A stretch of 64,000 nucleotides of DNA from Actinobacteria bacterium IMCC26207 (GCA_001025035.1 LCZK01000006.1:62001-126000); one strand, 5' to 3'; positions 26,263 through 37,149 are shown, counted from the stretch's first letter. Translations and numbers: made by a program. The notes: generated by a model not told the origin, from the letters alone.

Positions 26263-26417
26263 GGCTGGTTCCTCCACAGATGCGGACGTACAGAACGCCT
26301 ACGAGTGATTTGTCAATTTCTATTCTACCGGAGTTTGCCGTTTAAAAGATAGCGAGAGATCAAGTGGCCTATCTTGGAAGGGCGAAAACTCTCGCAAACC
26401 AAACTCATGGAGATGAT

Positions 26418-26951
26418 ATGTCCGATAACGCAACGTACATTGCCTACGCAGCCGCCTATGACGACCCCGATATGGCCCTTGCAGATTTCGCAACACTCAA
26501 AGAAGCTGGCCTGCGCCACATCACCGCCGCCCTCGTGCGCAAGGACGAAAACGGCCGAGTTCATGTGCACGAAAAGACCTATGCCGGCAAGGCTGCAGGT
26601 ACTGCTGGAATCATCGGTGGCGCGGCACTTGGTGTGATCTTCCCTCCAGCGGGCGCAGCAATCATCGCTGATGCCGTCATTGGTGGAGCAGTGCTTGGCA
26701 GCATCGGTCACTTCGCAGGCGGACTCTCACGTCACAACTTGAAAGAACTGGGCAACCTGTTGGATGAGGGCCAAGCAGCCGTAGTGGCAATTGCAGAAGA
26801 TGCCGTCAGTACTGACATCAATAAGGCGCTGTCTCACGCCACCAAGAAGGCAAACCACGCACTTGATAAGGGCGACGTGGATGGTGCAATTGAAGAGATC
26901 GAAAAGGGTCTCGACAAGGCCATAGATGTAGCAAACAAGGACTTGTCCTAA
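26418..26951 (+). CDS. DUF1269-like membrane-associated protein
   Basis: 177 residues from ATG 26418. The central part is a glycine-zipper hydrophobic region (AAGTAGIIGGAALGVIFPPA, then AAIIADAVIGGAVLGSIG), typical of DUF1269 and related proteins. The C-terminal third is helical and charged (HATKKANHALDKGDVDGAIE). Function is unknown. A 15-base direct repeat (ACTTGTCCTAAGCAG, at 26941 and 26960) straddles the stop codon. Confidence 0.75.
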   Translation: MSDNATYIAYAAAYDDPDMALADFATLKEAGLRHITAALVRKDENGRVHVHEKTYAGKAAGTAGIIGGAALGVIFPPAGAAIIADAVIGGAVLGSIGHFAGGLSRHNLKELGNLLDEGQAAVVAIAEDAVSTDINKALSHATKKANHALDKGDVDGAIEEIEKGLDKAIDVANKDLS

Positions 26952-26991
26952 GCAGAGAGACTTGTCCTAAGCAGCCAGAACGGGGCAGCTT

Positions 26992-27678
26992 TTATGATGT
27001 GATAGCGAATTGCACCTGACAAGGGTGACGATGAGCGAGATCGTGAAAGCTGCCCAGTTCGGTTCCATCTACCTCGTCAGCGAACCCCTCGAGCATGCCC
27101 CGATGAAGCGAGCAGATGAGTTCCGGGTTGGCCTGCGCAAGGTCAGCGAACGGACAGTGGGTGAATGCAATCGTTGCAAGTCCCTCATCGTCAACGCGGG
27201 CCGGATCAAAGCCGAGTTCGTCGAGCATCGCCTCTGCAGCCTCCTCGCAGGGAAGGTCCTGATCGCTGCGATGGTGCGCTAACCGGCGCCCCTCATCGCG
27301 GCCGGCCTCGGCTGCGTCCTCGCCACCGATCTTGGCCACCCTTGCCATAGAGATCAACATGCGCGCCAGCATCGGATAGACCGGCGGCTCAAGACCGAGC
27401 GATGGCGAGTTTGGCGCAACCTGGTAGAGCTTCTGAGGTCGACCAACTGAACCCGTGCTATCCGGGTGAGATTCAACTAGCCCAACGTCTCGCATGCGTT
27501 CAAGATGCGGCCTCACCGTGTTGGTATGCAACCCAAGGAGCTCGGCGATCTGAGCTGTTGACAGCGGTCGAGCGGATCTCGCTAATTCCAAATAGATCGC
27601 ATAGCGAGTGTTATCCCCAAGGGTCTTGAGTACGTCAAGACGGCGTTGAACGAGAGGCACGCACAGAATGTTAGCCAC
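26992..27678 (-). CDS. ArsR-type HTH regulator with C-terminal cysteines (SufR-like)
   Basis: 228 residues from GTG 27678. The winged helix is STAQIAELLGLHTNTVRPHLERM..VGLVESH, with the wing GSVGRPQKLYQ. The C-terminal domain has HCPFADLAQANPELIC and a third cysteine near the end (RHPCQV), the layout of SufR proteins in which cysteines bind a [4Fe-4S] cluster. SufR represses suf operons. No suf operon is in the window, but an A-type carrier and Mrp are adjacent. It is divergent from mrp across 42 bases. Confidence 0.8.
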   Translation of the reverse strand: MANILCVPLVQRRLDVLKTLGDNTRYAIYLELARSARPLSTAQIAELLGLHTNTVRPHLERMRDVGLVESHPDSTGSVGRPQKLYQVAPNSPSLGLEPPVYPMLARMLISMARVAKIGGEDAAEAGRDEGRRLAHHRSDQDLPCEEAAEAMLDELGFDPARVDDEGLATIAFTHCPFADLAQANPELICSLHRGMLEGFADEVDGTELGSFHDLAHRHPCQVQFAITS

Positions 27679-27720
27679 AGCGGTCGAAATAACACGGCCG
27701 TTGCCAGTAAAATAGAAAGT

Positions 27721-28881
27721 ATGCCCACAGAAGAAGAAATCATGGGTCTGTTGCGCGGAGTGATCGATCCGGAGCTTGGCTCAGACATCGTCGAGCTAGG
27801 TATGGCGAAGGGCGCCCGGATTGACCCCGACGGTTTGGTACATGTTGCAATTGCTCTGACCACCAGCGGATGCCCGCTGCGAGCTCAGATTCAAAAAGAC
27901 GTTCGCGCTCGCGTGGCGAGCCTTCCGGGGGTGACTCGGGTTCGGATCGATTGGACTGAGCTCACTCAAGAGGAAAAGGCTACGGCCATGGCTCGGGCAC
28001 GCAAGAACATTGCCGAGCGGCCCGAGCAGACGGCTCTCCCTACCACCACCAAGGTCATCATGGTGGCCTCGGGCAAAGGTGGCGTGGGCAAGTCATCCGT
28101 AACAGTGAATCTTGCTGCTGCACTCGCCGCCGAAGGTTTCACCGTAGGTGTGATGGATGCCGATATCTGGGGATTCTCTGTTCCTCGAATGCTCGGGATT
28201 GATAGTCGCCTTACTGGCGACACCGAGAATGGCAAGATCACCCCGAATGAGCTCGTGATTGGCAGCGGTCTGTTGCGTGTTGTCTCGATGGGGTTCCTTG
28301 TAGAGGAAGAGGGCTCTGCCCTGATGTGGCGCGGCTTGATGCTGAACAGAGCAGTGCAACACTTCCTTGAAGATGTCACCTGGGGAGATCTGGACTATCT
28401 GCTCATCGACATGCCTCCAGGCACCGGAGACGTGCAGATGGGCCTAGCAAAACTGCTGCCAAGATCCGAAATGATTGTGGTGACTACTCCATCGCTGATG
28501 GCACAGATGGTGGCGATTCGAGTGGTTGATATGGGCCGCAAAAACTACCTACGTATCGCTGGTGTGATCGAAAACATGTCGGTCTATGTCGATGATGAGG
28601 GCAAGGAGCATCACCTGTTTGGGACCGGTGGTGGTGAGCGACTTGCCGCCGAGGCAGGAGTCCCACTCTTGGGTCGAATCCCAATTGAACCCGCGGTTGC
28701 TGATGGTGGAGACCATGGACGCCCAATTGCCCTAGGGGTTGGCCCAGCAGCGGATGAGTTCCGCAGGATCGCCAAGGCCTTGATTGACGAGATCATCCCG
28801 CCGGCCGATCTTGCTAGCTGTTCAGCTCGCATGATGGGTGCCATGGCAGATGCGATTGCTGCTTCTGAGCAGGCCGTTTAG
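27721..28881 (+). CDS. mrp: Mrp/NBP35-family ATP-binding protein
   Basis: 386 residues from ATG 27721. The N-terminal DUF59/MIP18 domain (GVIDPELGSDIVELGM, then TTSGCPLRAQI) is followed by the ATPase with deviant Walker A SGKGGVGKSS (117-126), and DADIWGFSVPRMLG. Mrp acts as an Fe-S scaffold or carrier. The usual CxxC for the bridging cluster is absent: the segment reads ENMSVYVDDEGKEHHLFGTGG. Near the C-terminus there is a single Cys (LASCSARM). Confidence 0.94.
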   Translation: MPTEEEIMGLLRGVIDPELGSDIVELGMAKGARIDPDGLVHVAIALTTSGCPLRAQIQKDVRARVASLPGVTRVRIDWTELTQEEKATAMARARKNIAERPEQTALPTTTKVIMVASGKGGVGKSSVTVNLAAALAAEGFTVGVMDADIWGFSVPRMLGIDSRLTGDTENGKITPNELVIGSGLLRVVSMGFLVEEEGSALMWRGLMLNRAVQHFLEDVTWGDLDYLLIDMPPGTGDVQMGLAKLLPRSEMIVVTTPSLMAQMVAIRVVDMGRKNYLRIAGVIENMSVYVDDEGKEHHLFGTGGGERLAAEAGVPLLGRIPIEPAVADGGDHGRPIALGVGPAADEFRRIAKALIDEIIPPADLASCSARMMGAMADAIAASEQAV

Positions 28882-28892
28882 CTAGTCAGCAG

Positions 28893-29882
28893 CTAGCGCA
28901 GTTGCAGGTATTTTTCCCAGAGTCGCTCTACTGCAGTAGTTGCTGTGATCTCACCTTGTTGAACCGCAGCTTCAAGCCGGTGCAGTTCGGTGCGTACTTC
29001 GGGAAGCGATCGCAGATCGTCGCGTAGGCGGTCATCAAGCATGGAGTTCAGCCAGCGAACCTGCTGCGAGCTTCTGCGAATCTCAAGCTCGCCAGATGCG
29101 CCCATCTTGGTTCGATGGATGGTGATCTGTTCCCACAGTGCGTCGAGTCCCTCGTTAGCCAATCCGGAACACAGCAGCACAGGCGGGGTCCAATTGGGCG
29201 AAGCGGGAGTCATCAGGTGCAATGCCCCCCGATAGTCAGCCGCGGCAAGTTCGGCTCGATGGCGGTTGGCGCCATCAGCTTTGTTTACTGCGATCATGTC
29301 GGCCATTTCTAGGATCCCCTTCTTGATCCCTTGTAAGTCATCACCCGCCCCGGAGATCATGAGCACCAAGAAGAAGTCCACCATCTCAGCGACCATCGTC
29401 TCTGACTGTCCCACCCCAACCGTCTCGACGAGTACTACGTCGAATCCTGCGGCCTCGCAGACCAGAATGGTCTCTCGAGTTGCCCGAGTTACCCCGCCCA
29501 GCGTCGTACCTGCGGGAGACGGTCGGATGAACGCTGACGGATCTACTGCAAGGCGTGCCATTCGGGTCTTATCGCCCAGAATCGAGCCGCCAGTGCGAGA
29601 ACTGCTTGGATCAACTGCAAGCACTGCCACGCGATGACCAAGCTGAGTCAGGTTGATTCCAAGCTGATCGATGAAGGTCGACTTCCCCACTCCAGGCACA
29701 CCAGTAATGCCGACGCGTATCGCTCCACCGCTATGGGCAAGGAGTTGCTCGAGTACTTGCTGCGCTACAACTCGGTGCTGCAGATTCTTGCTCTCTAAGA
29801 GCGTGATCGTTTGGGCGAGCACAGCCGTATCCCTGCGGAGCACTCCATCGACATAGGCATCGGCAGAGTCGGGACTAGACAT
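28893..29882 (-). CDS. meaB: Methylmalonyl-CoA mutase-associated GTPase MeaB
   Basis: 329 residues. G1 is GITGVPGVGKSTFID (Walker A 61-69). The region VDPSSSRTGGSILGDKTRM is the MeaB/ArgK signature, with VETVGVGQSE and VNKADG (G4, NKAD). MeaB protects and reloads adenosylcobalamin of the mutase. It lies 1.5 kb from mutAB on the same strand, separated by two TetR genes on the other strand. Confidence 0.97.
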   Translation of the reverse strand: MSSPDSADAYVDGVLRRDTAVLAQTITLLESKNLQHRVVAQQVLEQLLAHSGGAIRVGITGVPGVGKSTFIDQLGINLTQLGHRVAVLAVDPSSSRTGGSILGDKTRMARLAVDPSAFIRPSPAGTTLGGVTRATRETILVCEAAGFDVVLVETVGVGQSETMVAEMVDFFLVLMISGAGDDLQGIKKGILEMADMIAVNKADGANRHRAELAAADYRGALHLMTPASPNWTPPVLLCSGLANEGLDALWEQITIHRTKMGASGELEIRRSSQQVRWLNSMLDDRLRDDLRSLPEVRTELHRLEAAVQQGEITATTAVERLWEKYLQLR

Positions 29883-29934
29883 CTAGGCTAAGTTACTAGG
29901 ACCCGATTGAAAAAGGTCTCAACCCCGATAACTC

Positions 29935-30696
29935 ATGGCCAGAATCTCACTTGACGAGCGTCGCGAGAGCTACTTAGACATCGGATGCAGGCTGCTAGAG
30001 GAGTCCTACCACTCAGCAGTACCCAACGCAGGTTTGGCGCTGTCTCAGGTGAAGCTCGCCGATGTAGCGGACCGATGCGGGGTCACCAAGGGTGCGCTCT
30101 ATCACCTGTGGGACTCCCAAGAGCAGTACTGGGATGACTTGTTGTCGTATTTGGTCCAATCCCACACCCTCTTTGGTGTTACCGAACTCAGGGCCGCTTT
30201 TACCGAGATCTTCCAAGAGGATGGGCCGCCGCCGACTGTTCGGAAGTTCGCCAACGCCATATTCGACAGCCTCTCAACGAGCCAATCGTTTGTTCACAGC
30301 GTCAGCCTGTACTCGTACCTAGCCGACCAAGAGGTTCACGACAGCTTTGTAAATGAGTTCGAAGGATCCATAGCCCTCGAGACGCCAATTCTAGAGGCCG
30401 TGATCTCTGAGACAAACAGAAAGCTGGTCGAGCCTCACACGATGGTTGAGCTTGTTGTGGCCATGTCAGCGCTTCTTCAAGGACTCTGCCTGCAGCGGCG
30501 ACTCGGGGAGGAACGTACTGCCGACCTAGCAACCCAAGGCGAAGGCCGTTTGACCCTGTTTGCAGCGGGTGTTGAAGCTCTCATCCTGAGCTATACCGAG
30601 CCGCAGGACCCAACGGCAGACAAGCCTGTCCACCCAGCCGACACCCCAGAAGTATTAGAGGTTGCGTTGGACTTTGGATCAGGGAAACCGAGCTGA
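29935..30696 (+). CDS. TetR-family regulator, first of a tandem pair
   Basis: 253 residues. The HTH is [31 protein letters not shown]. The regulatory domain is helical. The stop shares a base with the next TetR start (TGATG), so the two are translationally coupled. The HTH matches that of the second protein (VTKGALYH.W), showing a duplication. The pair lies between meaB and mutB, so control of propionyl or methylmalonyl metabolism is plausible but unproved. Confidence 0.88.
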   Translation: MARISLDERRESYLDIGCRLLEESYHSAVPNAGLALSQVKLADVADRCGVTKGALYHLWDSQEQYWDDLLSYLVQSHTLFGVTELRAAFTEIFQEDGPPPTVRKFANAIFDSLSTSQSFVHSVSLYSYLADQEVHDSFVNEFEGSIALETPILEAVISETNRKLVEPHTMVELVVAMSALLQGLCLQRRLGEERTADLATQGEGRLTLFAAGVEALILSYTEPQDPTADKPVHPADTPEVLEVALDFGSGKPS

Positions 30697-31382
30697 TGGC
30701 CAGACAAACCGCTGAAGAGCGCAAGCTTGAGTACCTCAAAGCCGGCGCGAATATGCTGACCGACTTCTCACCTGAGCAGGCTGGGTTAATCGCTGTGGAA
30801 GCGCTTGCGAACGTCAAGGTTTCTGATGTTGCGGAGCGGGCAGGTGTGACCAAAGGCGCTCTGTATCACATTTGGCCGAACCAAGAAGCTTTTCGAAAAG
30901 ACCTTCTGCAGCGACTTTTGCAGCAGAACCATCAGTTAGCTGTGACCAGAATGCTCGAGTTAGTCGATGCAGCCCAGCAGGGTAACGGCGACCCAACAGA
31001 AGCTATGAGCCAACTGGCAGGTTTTCTGTTCGACTCCCTCAAGGACGACCCTGCGTTTTTTGCTCGATTCAACTTTTATGTTTATACGGGCAACCCAGAG
31101 ATCCGGGCGATTCTGGCGGCTGAAGAAGACCAGACCTATGAGGATTTTGGACCATATGTCGATCTCTACCTAAAGATTTTGGGCAGGCGTTTTCGGACAC
31201 CATTTACCACGCGAGCTTTTCTCACTACTACCGAAGCGTTGCTTCACGGATTGTGCATGCGGTATCGAATCTCACCTGAGCTCACCGATGTTCCCCTCGG
31301 CGCACAAGAAGAAGCAATCAACATGTACGCCTTCGGGTTTACTTCGATACTCAATCAGTTCAGCGAAGAGATACCCGGATAG
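30696..31382 (+). CDS. TetR-family regulator, second of a tandem pair
   Basis: 228 residues. The HTH is [32 protein letters not shown]. It is paralogous to the protein before it, with which it is coupled by a TGATG junction. Its last 28 bases overlap the 3-prime end of mutB on the opposite strand, which is unusual and ties the stop codons of both genes. Confidence 0.88.
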   Translation: MARQTAEERKLEYLKAGANMLTDFSPEQAGLIAVEALANVKVSDVAERAGVTKGALYHIWPNQEAFRKDLLQRLLQQNHQLAVTRMLELVDAAQQGNGDPTEAMSQLAGFLFDSLKDDPAFFARFNFYVYTGNPEIRAILAAEEDQTYEDFGPYVDLYLKILGRRFRTPFTTRAFLTTTEALLHGLCMRYRISPELTDVPLGAQEEAINMYAFGFTSILNQFSEEIPG

Positions 31383-33529
31383 CCCAACTTTTCTGCAAGC
31401 TGATCAATCAGATCGCTAGCAGCAGTATGGATAACCGTCCCCGGCGGGAAGACAGCAACTGCGCCTGCCGCTAGAAGCTCGTCGTAATCCTGTGGCGGGA
31501 TCACGCCACCGACCACAATCATGATGTCGGGACGTCCGAGTGCAGCAAGCTCTCGCTTGAGTTCGGGAACCAGCGTTAGATGACCAGCGGCTAGCGAAGA
31601 GGCTCCGACCACGTGAACGTCGGCTTCAACGGCCTGGCGTGCTGCCTCTGCGGGAGTCTGAAAGAGCGGACCAATGTCTACGTCCCAGCCCAAGTCCGCA
31701 AAAGCTGAAGCAATGACTTTTTGACCGCGGTCATGACCATCTTGGCCCATCTTGGCCAACAGGATTCTTGGACGGCGCCCATCGGCGGCCTCGAAAGCAT
31801 CAACCTTGCTCCGCACGTGATCCACAATGCCTCCTCGGTCGCCTAGTTCGCCCCGGTAGACACCAGAAATCGAGCGAATCTCTGCACGATGCCGGCCGTA
31901 GACCTTCTCAAGCGCATCGCTGATTTCGCCCACACTGGCCATGGCTCTTGCTGCAACTACCCCGAGTTCCAACAAGTTGCCTTCACCGGAACCGGCTGCA
32001 TTGGTTAAAGCCTCCAGAGCAGCCTGTGTTATGGGTTCGTCTCGCTCGGCGCGCAAGCGTCGCAATTTCTCGATCTGCCCGGCACGAACCGCCGAATTAT
32101 CAATCTTCAACACATCAATCTGCTCATTCAGGTCAAGGCGGTATTTGTTCACCCCAATCACGGGTTGCTGGCCTGAGTCGATCCGCGCCTGGGTACGAGC
32201 AGCAGCCTCTTCGATGCGAAGCTTGGGAATGCCAGCCTCGATTGCTTGAGCCATACCGCCTGCCTCTTCGACCTCACGAATGTGACCGAGCGCTCGTTGA
32301 GCAATGTCATATGTGAGTCGCTCGATGAAGTAACTCCCACCCCATGGGTCAATCACCTTTGTGGTGTTTGACTCCTGCTGCAGAAATAACTGTGTGTTGC
32401 GCGCAATCCGTGCAGAAAAATCAGTCGGCAACGCAAGCGCCTCATCTAACGCGTTGGTGTGCAGGCTTTGGGTATGCCCCTGGGTTGCAGCCATTGCTTC
32501 GATACATGTTCGCACGACGTTGTTGTAAACATCTTGTGCGGTGAGTGACCAGCCCGAAGTTTGTGAATGAGTCCGAAGCGATAGTGACTTCGAGTTCTGG
32601 GGCGCAAACTTTTCTTGGATCAACTTTGCCCACAACAGCCTTGCTGCGCGCATCTTCGCTATCTCCATATAGAAGTTCATGCCAGTGGCCCAGAAGAAGC
32701 TCAGCCGAGGTGCAAACGCGTCTACATCAAGGCCGGTCTCACAACCCGCGCGCACATACTCAATCCCGTCAGCAATGGTGTACGCCAGTTCCAGATCGAG
32801 CGAGGCCCCAGCCTCTTGCATGTGATACCCAGAGATAGAGATGGAGTTGAACCGAGGCATCTCGGTCGAGGTATAGGCAAAAATGTCAGAGATAATCCGC
32901 ATGGACGGGGTAGGCGGATAGATGTAGGTATTGCGAACCATGAACTCTTTGAGGATGTCGTTTTGAATCGTCCCGGCTAGCTGATCGTGAGCAACTCCCT
33001 GTTCCTCGCCAGCCACGATGTACAGCGCCAGAACTGGCAGAACAGCGCCGTTCATGGTCATTGAGACGGACATCTCGTCTAGGGGGATGCCATCAAAGAG
33101 CACGCGCATGTCGTAGATGGAATCGATTGCCACACCGGCCATGCCTACATCGCCCGAGACTCTCGGGTTATCTGAGTCATAGCCGCGGTGTGTTGCCAAG
33201 TCGAAAGCCACCGAGAGACCCTTTTGCCCAGCAGCGAGGTTGCGGCGGTAGAACGCATTTGAATCCTCAGCAGTCGAGAACCCCGCATACTGCCGGACTG
33301 TCCATGGCTGGTTGACATACATCGTGGGATACGGGCCGCGCAGATACGGGACAATCCCGGGATACGTCTGCAAGAAATCAAGTCCTTCAAGGTCCGCGGC
33401 GCTGTAGAAACTCTTGACGTCGATGCCTTCAGGAGTCACCCAGAGCGGGCCGGGCTGCTCGGATCTCTGCTGTGGCTTGCGGTCGTGATCGAGTGGGATT
33501 TTGGTGAAATCTGGAAGTTGGAAACTCAT
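31355..33529 (-). CDS. mutB: Methylmalonyl-CoA mutase large (catalytic) subunit
   Basis: 724 residues. The N-terminal TIM barrel starts after [15 protein letters not shown] and includes [20 protein letters not shown], the classic substrate-channel signature. The C-terminal cobalamin domain has [20 protein letters not shown], in which His is the lower cobalt ligand. It interconverts (R)-methylmalonyl-CoA and succinyl-CoA. It overlaps mutA by ATGA. Confidence 0.98.
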   Translation of the reverse strand: MSFQLPDFTKIPLDHDRKPQQRSEQPGPLWVTPEGIDVKSFYSAADLEGLDFLQTYPGIVPYLRGPYPTMYVNQPWTVRQYAGFSTAEDSNAFYRRNLAAGQKGLSVAFDLATHRGYDSDNPRVSGDVGMAGVAIDSIYDMRVLFDGIPLDEMSVSMTMNGAVLPVLALYIVAGEEQGVAHDQLAGTIQNDILKEFMVRNTYIYPPTPSMRIISDIFAYTSTEMPRFNSISISGYHMQEAGASLDLELAYTIADGIEYVRAGCETGLDVDAFAPRLSFFWATGMNFYMEIAKMRAARLLWAKLIQEKFAPQNSKSLSLRTHSQTSGWSLTAQDVYNNVVRTCIEAMAATQGHTQSLHTNALDEALALPTDFSARIARNTQLFLQQESNTTKVIDPWGGSYFIERLTYDIAQRALGHIREVEEAGGMAQAIEAGIPKLRIEEAAARTQARIDSGQQPVIGVNKYRLDLNEQIDVLKIDNSAVRAGQIEKLRRLRAERDEPITQAALEALTNAAGSGEGNLLELGVVAARAMASVGEISDALEKVYGRHRAEIRSISGVYRGELGDRGGIVDHVRSKVDAFEAADGRRPRILLAKMGQDGHDRGQKVIASAFADLGWDVDIGPLFQTPAEAARQAVEADVHVVGASSLAAGHLTLVPELKRELAALGRPDIMIVVGGVIPPQDYDELLAAGAVAVFPPGTVIHTAASDLIDQLAEKLGYPGISSLN

Positions 33530-35544
33530 CTTGGCACCTCTGTAATTGTGGCACCTTCTGTAACGGTCGCACCTGCGGCGTGTAACGCTCCAGAGAGCAG
33601 TTCCAATGCATTCACACCAAGGTGTACAAAGTCCGTCACACCTGCGGCAACTTCTTGTTCACGGCGATCACCAGGATTGCCTGCAAGATAAACCGCCGCC
33701 AGGCCACCCTGAGACAGCACCTGCGCAAAGCTCTGCGCACGTTCCTCATAAACCTTGTCCGAGGAACACAGACAGGCCAAGTGTGCTCCAGACTCAAGTG
33801 CCTCTGCTAACGCAACCTCGGGGTCCTCGAAACCTGAACTGCCACCGAGTTCGCTTGTCACAGTCTCGATTCCACCAGCCTCAAAGAAGTTTTTGGCGAA
33901 TGTCGCTCGGGCCGTGTGCACAGCCACTGGTCCAAGATTTACTAGAAATAATTTAGGACGAGAGCCAGTGGCTTCTAGGTGCGCATCAGAGGCATCACGT
34001 AGGGCCTCAAACTCTTGAGCCCACCGGACCTTTGGCAGTGGCTCACAAACGGTCGACGCAGATCCAGCCCGAGAGATTCTCACGGCAGCGCTCTTCGTGA
34101 CGACTCGCAAAATCGGCTCTTCAGCAAGGTTGGGGAACTCGCTCACGCCAGTAATGGCCTGCGTTCGAGTAGCAACTTGGCTCAGTCGGGCGTTGCGAAC
34201 TTGCTCAATCTCTGCAGCCAGGCTGCCATCAAGAAGCACCGTCGCGATTCCGCCTGCCGCTTCAATGCCTTGAAAAGCAACCCAAGCAGCTTCTGCAATC
34301 TGATCGGTCAAGGACTCGATATACCAAGAACCTCCCATTGGATCAGTCACCTTGCCAAGATTGGATTCCTCCTGCAGCAACAACTCGGTGTTGCGCGCCA
34401 TGCGCCTACCAAGTTCCTCTGGTTCGCCAAGGGCTGCGTCAAAGGGGAGCGAGGTAACCGAGGCTGCTCCGCCAAGTCCTGCAGCAAAAGAGGCCGAAGT
34501 AACGCGCAGCAAATTGACCCAAGGGTCACGCTTAGTCATCATCCTCTCGGCAACGCGAACATGGAGTTGAATTCCCTGCGCAGGCGAGGATGCACCACAG
34601 GCCGCCACCATTGCAGACCACACTCGGCGAGCAGCGCGAAGCTTTGCAATGCCGGTGAAGACATCTGCGTCCACACTCAGAGTTACCTCTATCTGACGAC
34701 AGGCTTCATCAATCTGCAGACCGGCCTCGGCACATGCCCGCAGGTAGGCAGCACCCGTGGCCGCCATAACAGCCAGTTCTTGAATCTCACTGGCTCCAGC
34801 CTCGACATAGGCCGCTGTGTCAACGGAGCAACTGCGAACTTGCGGGTACGTGTTGTTGAGTCTCGCAGCCAACGAACCCAATTCTGTGAGCGCCGCCTCT
34901 AGGCCCTGCGCAAGGACACCCTCCGCTGCCAGTACACCTAAGGGATCTGCACCAATTCCACCCATGGCACTGCTTTGAGCAACTCCACTTTGTTCCCAGA
35001 CTTCAATCATGCGGTCTGCAGCTCGGGTAAACGCGCTGCCGGCCTGCAGATACACCGGTGCGAGATCCAAGTAGACACCGGAGCAAAGCGATTGCAGGTC
35101 AGCAGTAGCAACGATGTGCACGCCATCAATACCGCTGAGTTGGGCAAACTCGCTATCAGTTGGAACTACCCCAGCGCGAAACGCTGCATCAAAGCGCACA
35201 AGGAGTTCGGTTGAGCCTCTCTCTAATTCGCGAAGCGCAGTCTTGTTTGCCTCCAGGGGGTCAGAAGCAGTCAGGAGTGTCCGAATTCCCCACGCACCAT
35301 CAGCGCGGGGCTCCGAGGAACTTCCACGAGTAAATGGTGCGCTCCCAGGGAATCCCGCCTCGTCCTGTAACCCAGGCGAGGTTGCTGCTGTGTATAGCGG
35401 CTCCACAACGAGTCCGCCGGCAGTACGCGACTGCAGCTTTGACAGGGGCGCTCCCTTGAGCACCTTGTCTACTAGGGCTAGCCATTGGTCCTCAGTAGCA
35501 GGCGGAAACTCGCCTGCAAGGGTGGGTTCGGCCTCGGTGGCCAC
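33526..35544 (-). CDS. mutA: Methylmalonyl-CoA mutase small subunit
   Basis: About 672 residues from GTG 35544, which has GGAGG 5 bases before it (the open frame reaches 35604). It is homologous to the large subunit along its length ([42 protein letters not shown]), but the cobalamin-binding DxHxxG motif is missing: that segment reads [17 protein letters not shown]. This fits the structural small subunit of the heterodimer. It lies 61 bases after the ferric-reductase-like gene. Confidence 0.95.
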   Translation of the reverse strand: MATEAEPTLAGEFPPATEDQWLALVDKVLKGAPLSKLQSRTAGGLVVEPLYTAATSPGLQDEAGFPGSAPFTRGSSSEPRADGAWGIRTLLTASDPLEANKTALRELERGSTELLVRFDAAFRAGVVPTDSEFAQLSGIDGVHIVATADLQSLCSGVYLDLAPVYLQAGSAFTRAADRMIEVWEQSGVAQSSAMGGIGADPLGVLAAEGVLAQGLEAALTELGSLAARLNNTYPQVRSCSVDTAAYVEAGASEIQELAVMAATGAAYLRACAEAGLQIDEACRQIEVTLSVDADVFTGIAKLRAARRVWSAMVAACGASSPAQGIQLHVRVAERMMTKRDPWVNLLRVTSASFAAGLGGAASVTSLPFDAALGEPEELGRRMARNTELLLQEESNLGKVTDPMGGSWYIESLTDQIAEAAWVAFQGIEAAGGIATVLLDGSLAAEIEQVRNARLSQVATRTQAITGVSEFPNLAEEPILRVVTKSAAVRISRAGSASTVCEPLPKVRWAQEFEALRDASDAHLEATGSRPKLFLVNLGPVAVHTARATFAKNFFEAGGIETVTSELGGSSGFEDPEVALAEALESGAHLACLCSSDKVYEERAQSFAQVLSQGGLAAVYLAGNPGDRREQEVAAGVTDFVHLGVNALELLSGALHAAGATVTEGATITEVPR

Positions 35545-35605
35545 AAATACCTCCACGAAAACTTCGCATCGAACTGGTGCAGGCAGCAGGTTACCGGACT
35601 GCAAC

Positions 35606-36244
35606 TCAGGGTTCGAAGTGGCCGGTGTACGGAGGTGGCCCTGAAGATGTCGCCGGAGCTGGTGCGCTAGGTGGGCCGGGGACTGCTTCTGGCTTTTTCG
35701 GAATGATCACTTTGCGCTTGGGCCGCACGTACACGATTCGGATCAACGTCAGAACGGTAAGAAGTCCAATCAGGAATATCGAGGTAATTCGAAAGATGGG
35801 GTTGCTCGCATCAGTACCCGCTTGTGCTGCGTGCAGCGCGGCGAACAGGGCAACGGGGTAGGAGAGGAAGTGAATCGTTCGCCAGGTCTTACGCTTCATT
35901 TTGCGCTGCGCCAGTGACGTACCTTCGACAAGGACAAGCCCCCAGAACGCGCCGATTCCCCAAGCAACTGCGCCTGCTCGATAGGTACTCACGAAGGGAA
36001 CAAACAGTTCGGCCCAAGAAAACTTTAAGTAGCTGTCAGCGACGAGGGCGCCGAGATGTACCCCTATGAAGATGACCGTAAGGCCGCCCAGATAGCGGTG
36101 CAGGTCAGTCAACCAAGCGGGTAGACCCTTCTTGTCAATGATTTTTGAGGTCAGCAATAATCCCCAGATGAGGGTGAGGACTAAGAGAACTCCGGCAACA
36201 ATTCCGCTGGCCCGAGACACGTACCACCAAAACTGCGGGTTCAT
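35606..36244 (-). CDS. Ferric-reductase-like heme membrane protein
   Basis: 212 residues with about five or six membrane helices (ASGIVAGVLLVLTLIWGLLL, LGGLTVIFIGVHLGALVA, AVAWGIGAFWGLVLVEGT, TIHFLSYPVALFAALHAAQA, ITSIFLIGLLTVLTLI). Histidines in the helices (DLHRYLG, GVHLG, TIHFLS, ALHAAQ) can ligate b-type hemes, as in the MsrQ/FRE superfamily. The C-terminal tail is Pro-rich. It overlaps apbE by ATGA, so a role in electron flow to flavinylated partners is likely. Confidence 0.82.
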   Translation of the reverse strand: MNPQFWWYVSRASGIVAGVLLVLTLIWGLLLTSKIIDKKGLPAWLTDLHRYLGGLTVIFIGVHLGALVADSYLKFSWAELFVPFVSTYRAGAVAWGIGAFWGLVLVEGTSLAQRKMKRKTWRTIHFLSYPVALFAALHAAQAGTDASNPIFRITSIFLIGLLTVLTLIRIVYVRPKRKVIIPKKPEAVPGPPSAPAPATSSGPPPYTGHFEP

Positions 36245-37149
36245 AATGAAAACGATTCTGCGAATGCTCCACGGGACAGCTGCTCGCCCGAGGCGAGCGT
36301 GACGAGTGCACCAGCCTGATCAAGCAGGCCAGAGAGCTCGAGTTCCAATTCTTCAGAACCCCAGCCCACTAGGAGCGCCGTAGCGAGCGCTTCAGCCCAC
36401 CAGGCCTCAGCAGCAATCACCGAGCACGAAACCGCAGCCCCAGTACTCGGCTGTCCCGTACGCGGGTCGATCACATGATGCGCCTCGCCCTCTTCGGTGC
36501 TCCACCTTCGGCGCAAGGTTGAAGACGTAGCGAGAGCTCCCCCATGCAAGTTGACTCTTGCTTCCCGAGGCTGGAAATGATCGAGTGCGACTTCCCAACC
36601 TTCTTCTGGTGGATCTCCAGCAACGCGCAGGTCTCCGCCGAGCGAAACAAGCGCTCCGGTTGCCCCAGCCTCTACCGCTTCGACTGCCAGCAAATCGGCT
36701 GCAAGGCCCTTGCCAATTCCTCCTGGGTCGATGCCTACTCCGACTGGCAGCTGCACCAGATTGATACTGGGATTGATCTCGATCTCTGAGCAGCCTGGGA
36801 CTTCGGCAGGTGTGCTTCGAGCGGCATGCTCATTGCCAAGCTGCTCGAATGACTTGGTGTAGCCAGCAGAAATCACGGCCGTCAGGACAGTCGGGTCGAA
36901 CAGACCACCGGTGATCTGCCAAGCCCAGATTGCTCGCTCAATCAGCATCATGGTCTCGTGTGACACAACCGTTGGCATACCAGACCCTGCATTGAGCCGA
37001 CTCAATTCTGAGCTGGAAATAAACCGAGACCAGCGCAGCTCAAGTTGCTTGAGTCGCTCCACAAGGGAATCGGCTAGTTCGGAATCTGCTCCGATCAGAA
37101 TCAGATGAGCGTCACTGCCCATGACTCGGAACTTATGCTCAACTCGCAC
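36241..37149 (-). CDS. apbE: FAD:protein FMN transferase (ApbE)
   Basis: About 302 residues from GTG 37149; a TTG at 37161 is the other candidate. Landmarks are FRVMGSDAHLIL, DPGGIGKGLAADLLAVE, SLGGDLRVAG and AHHVIDPRTGQPS. ApbE moves FMN onto Thr/Ser of secreted or membrane redox proteins using FAD. No FMN-binding target domain is visible in the window; the nearest secreted proteins are the two Ser/Thr-rich products upstream. No lipobox is seen at the N-terminus. Confidence 0.9.
   Translation of the reverse strand: MRVEHKFRVMGSDAHLILIGADSELADSLVERLKQLELRWSRFISSSELSRLNAGSGMPTVVSHETMMLIERAIWAWQITGGLFDPTVLTAVISAGYTKSFEQLGNEHAARSTPAEVPGCSEIEINPSINLVQLPVGVGIDPGGIGKGLAADLLAVEAVEAGATGALVSLGGDLRVAGDPPEEGWEVALDHFQPREARVNLHGGALATSSTLRRRWSTEEGEAHHVIDPRTGQPSTGAAVSCSVIAAEAWWAEALATALLVGWGSEELELELSGLLDQAGALVTLASGEQLSRGAFAESFSL

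Noticed and set aside
26941..26974. 15-base repeat at the end of the DUF1269-like gene as a regulatory element
   Set aside because: It straddles the stop codon and is most simply a small local duplication.
35545..35605. Cobalamin riboswitch upstream of mutA
   Set aside because: The gap is only 61 bases and no B12-box-like sequence is seen.
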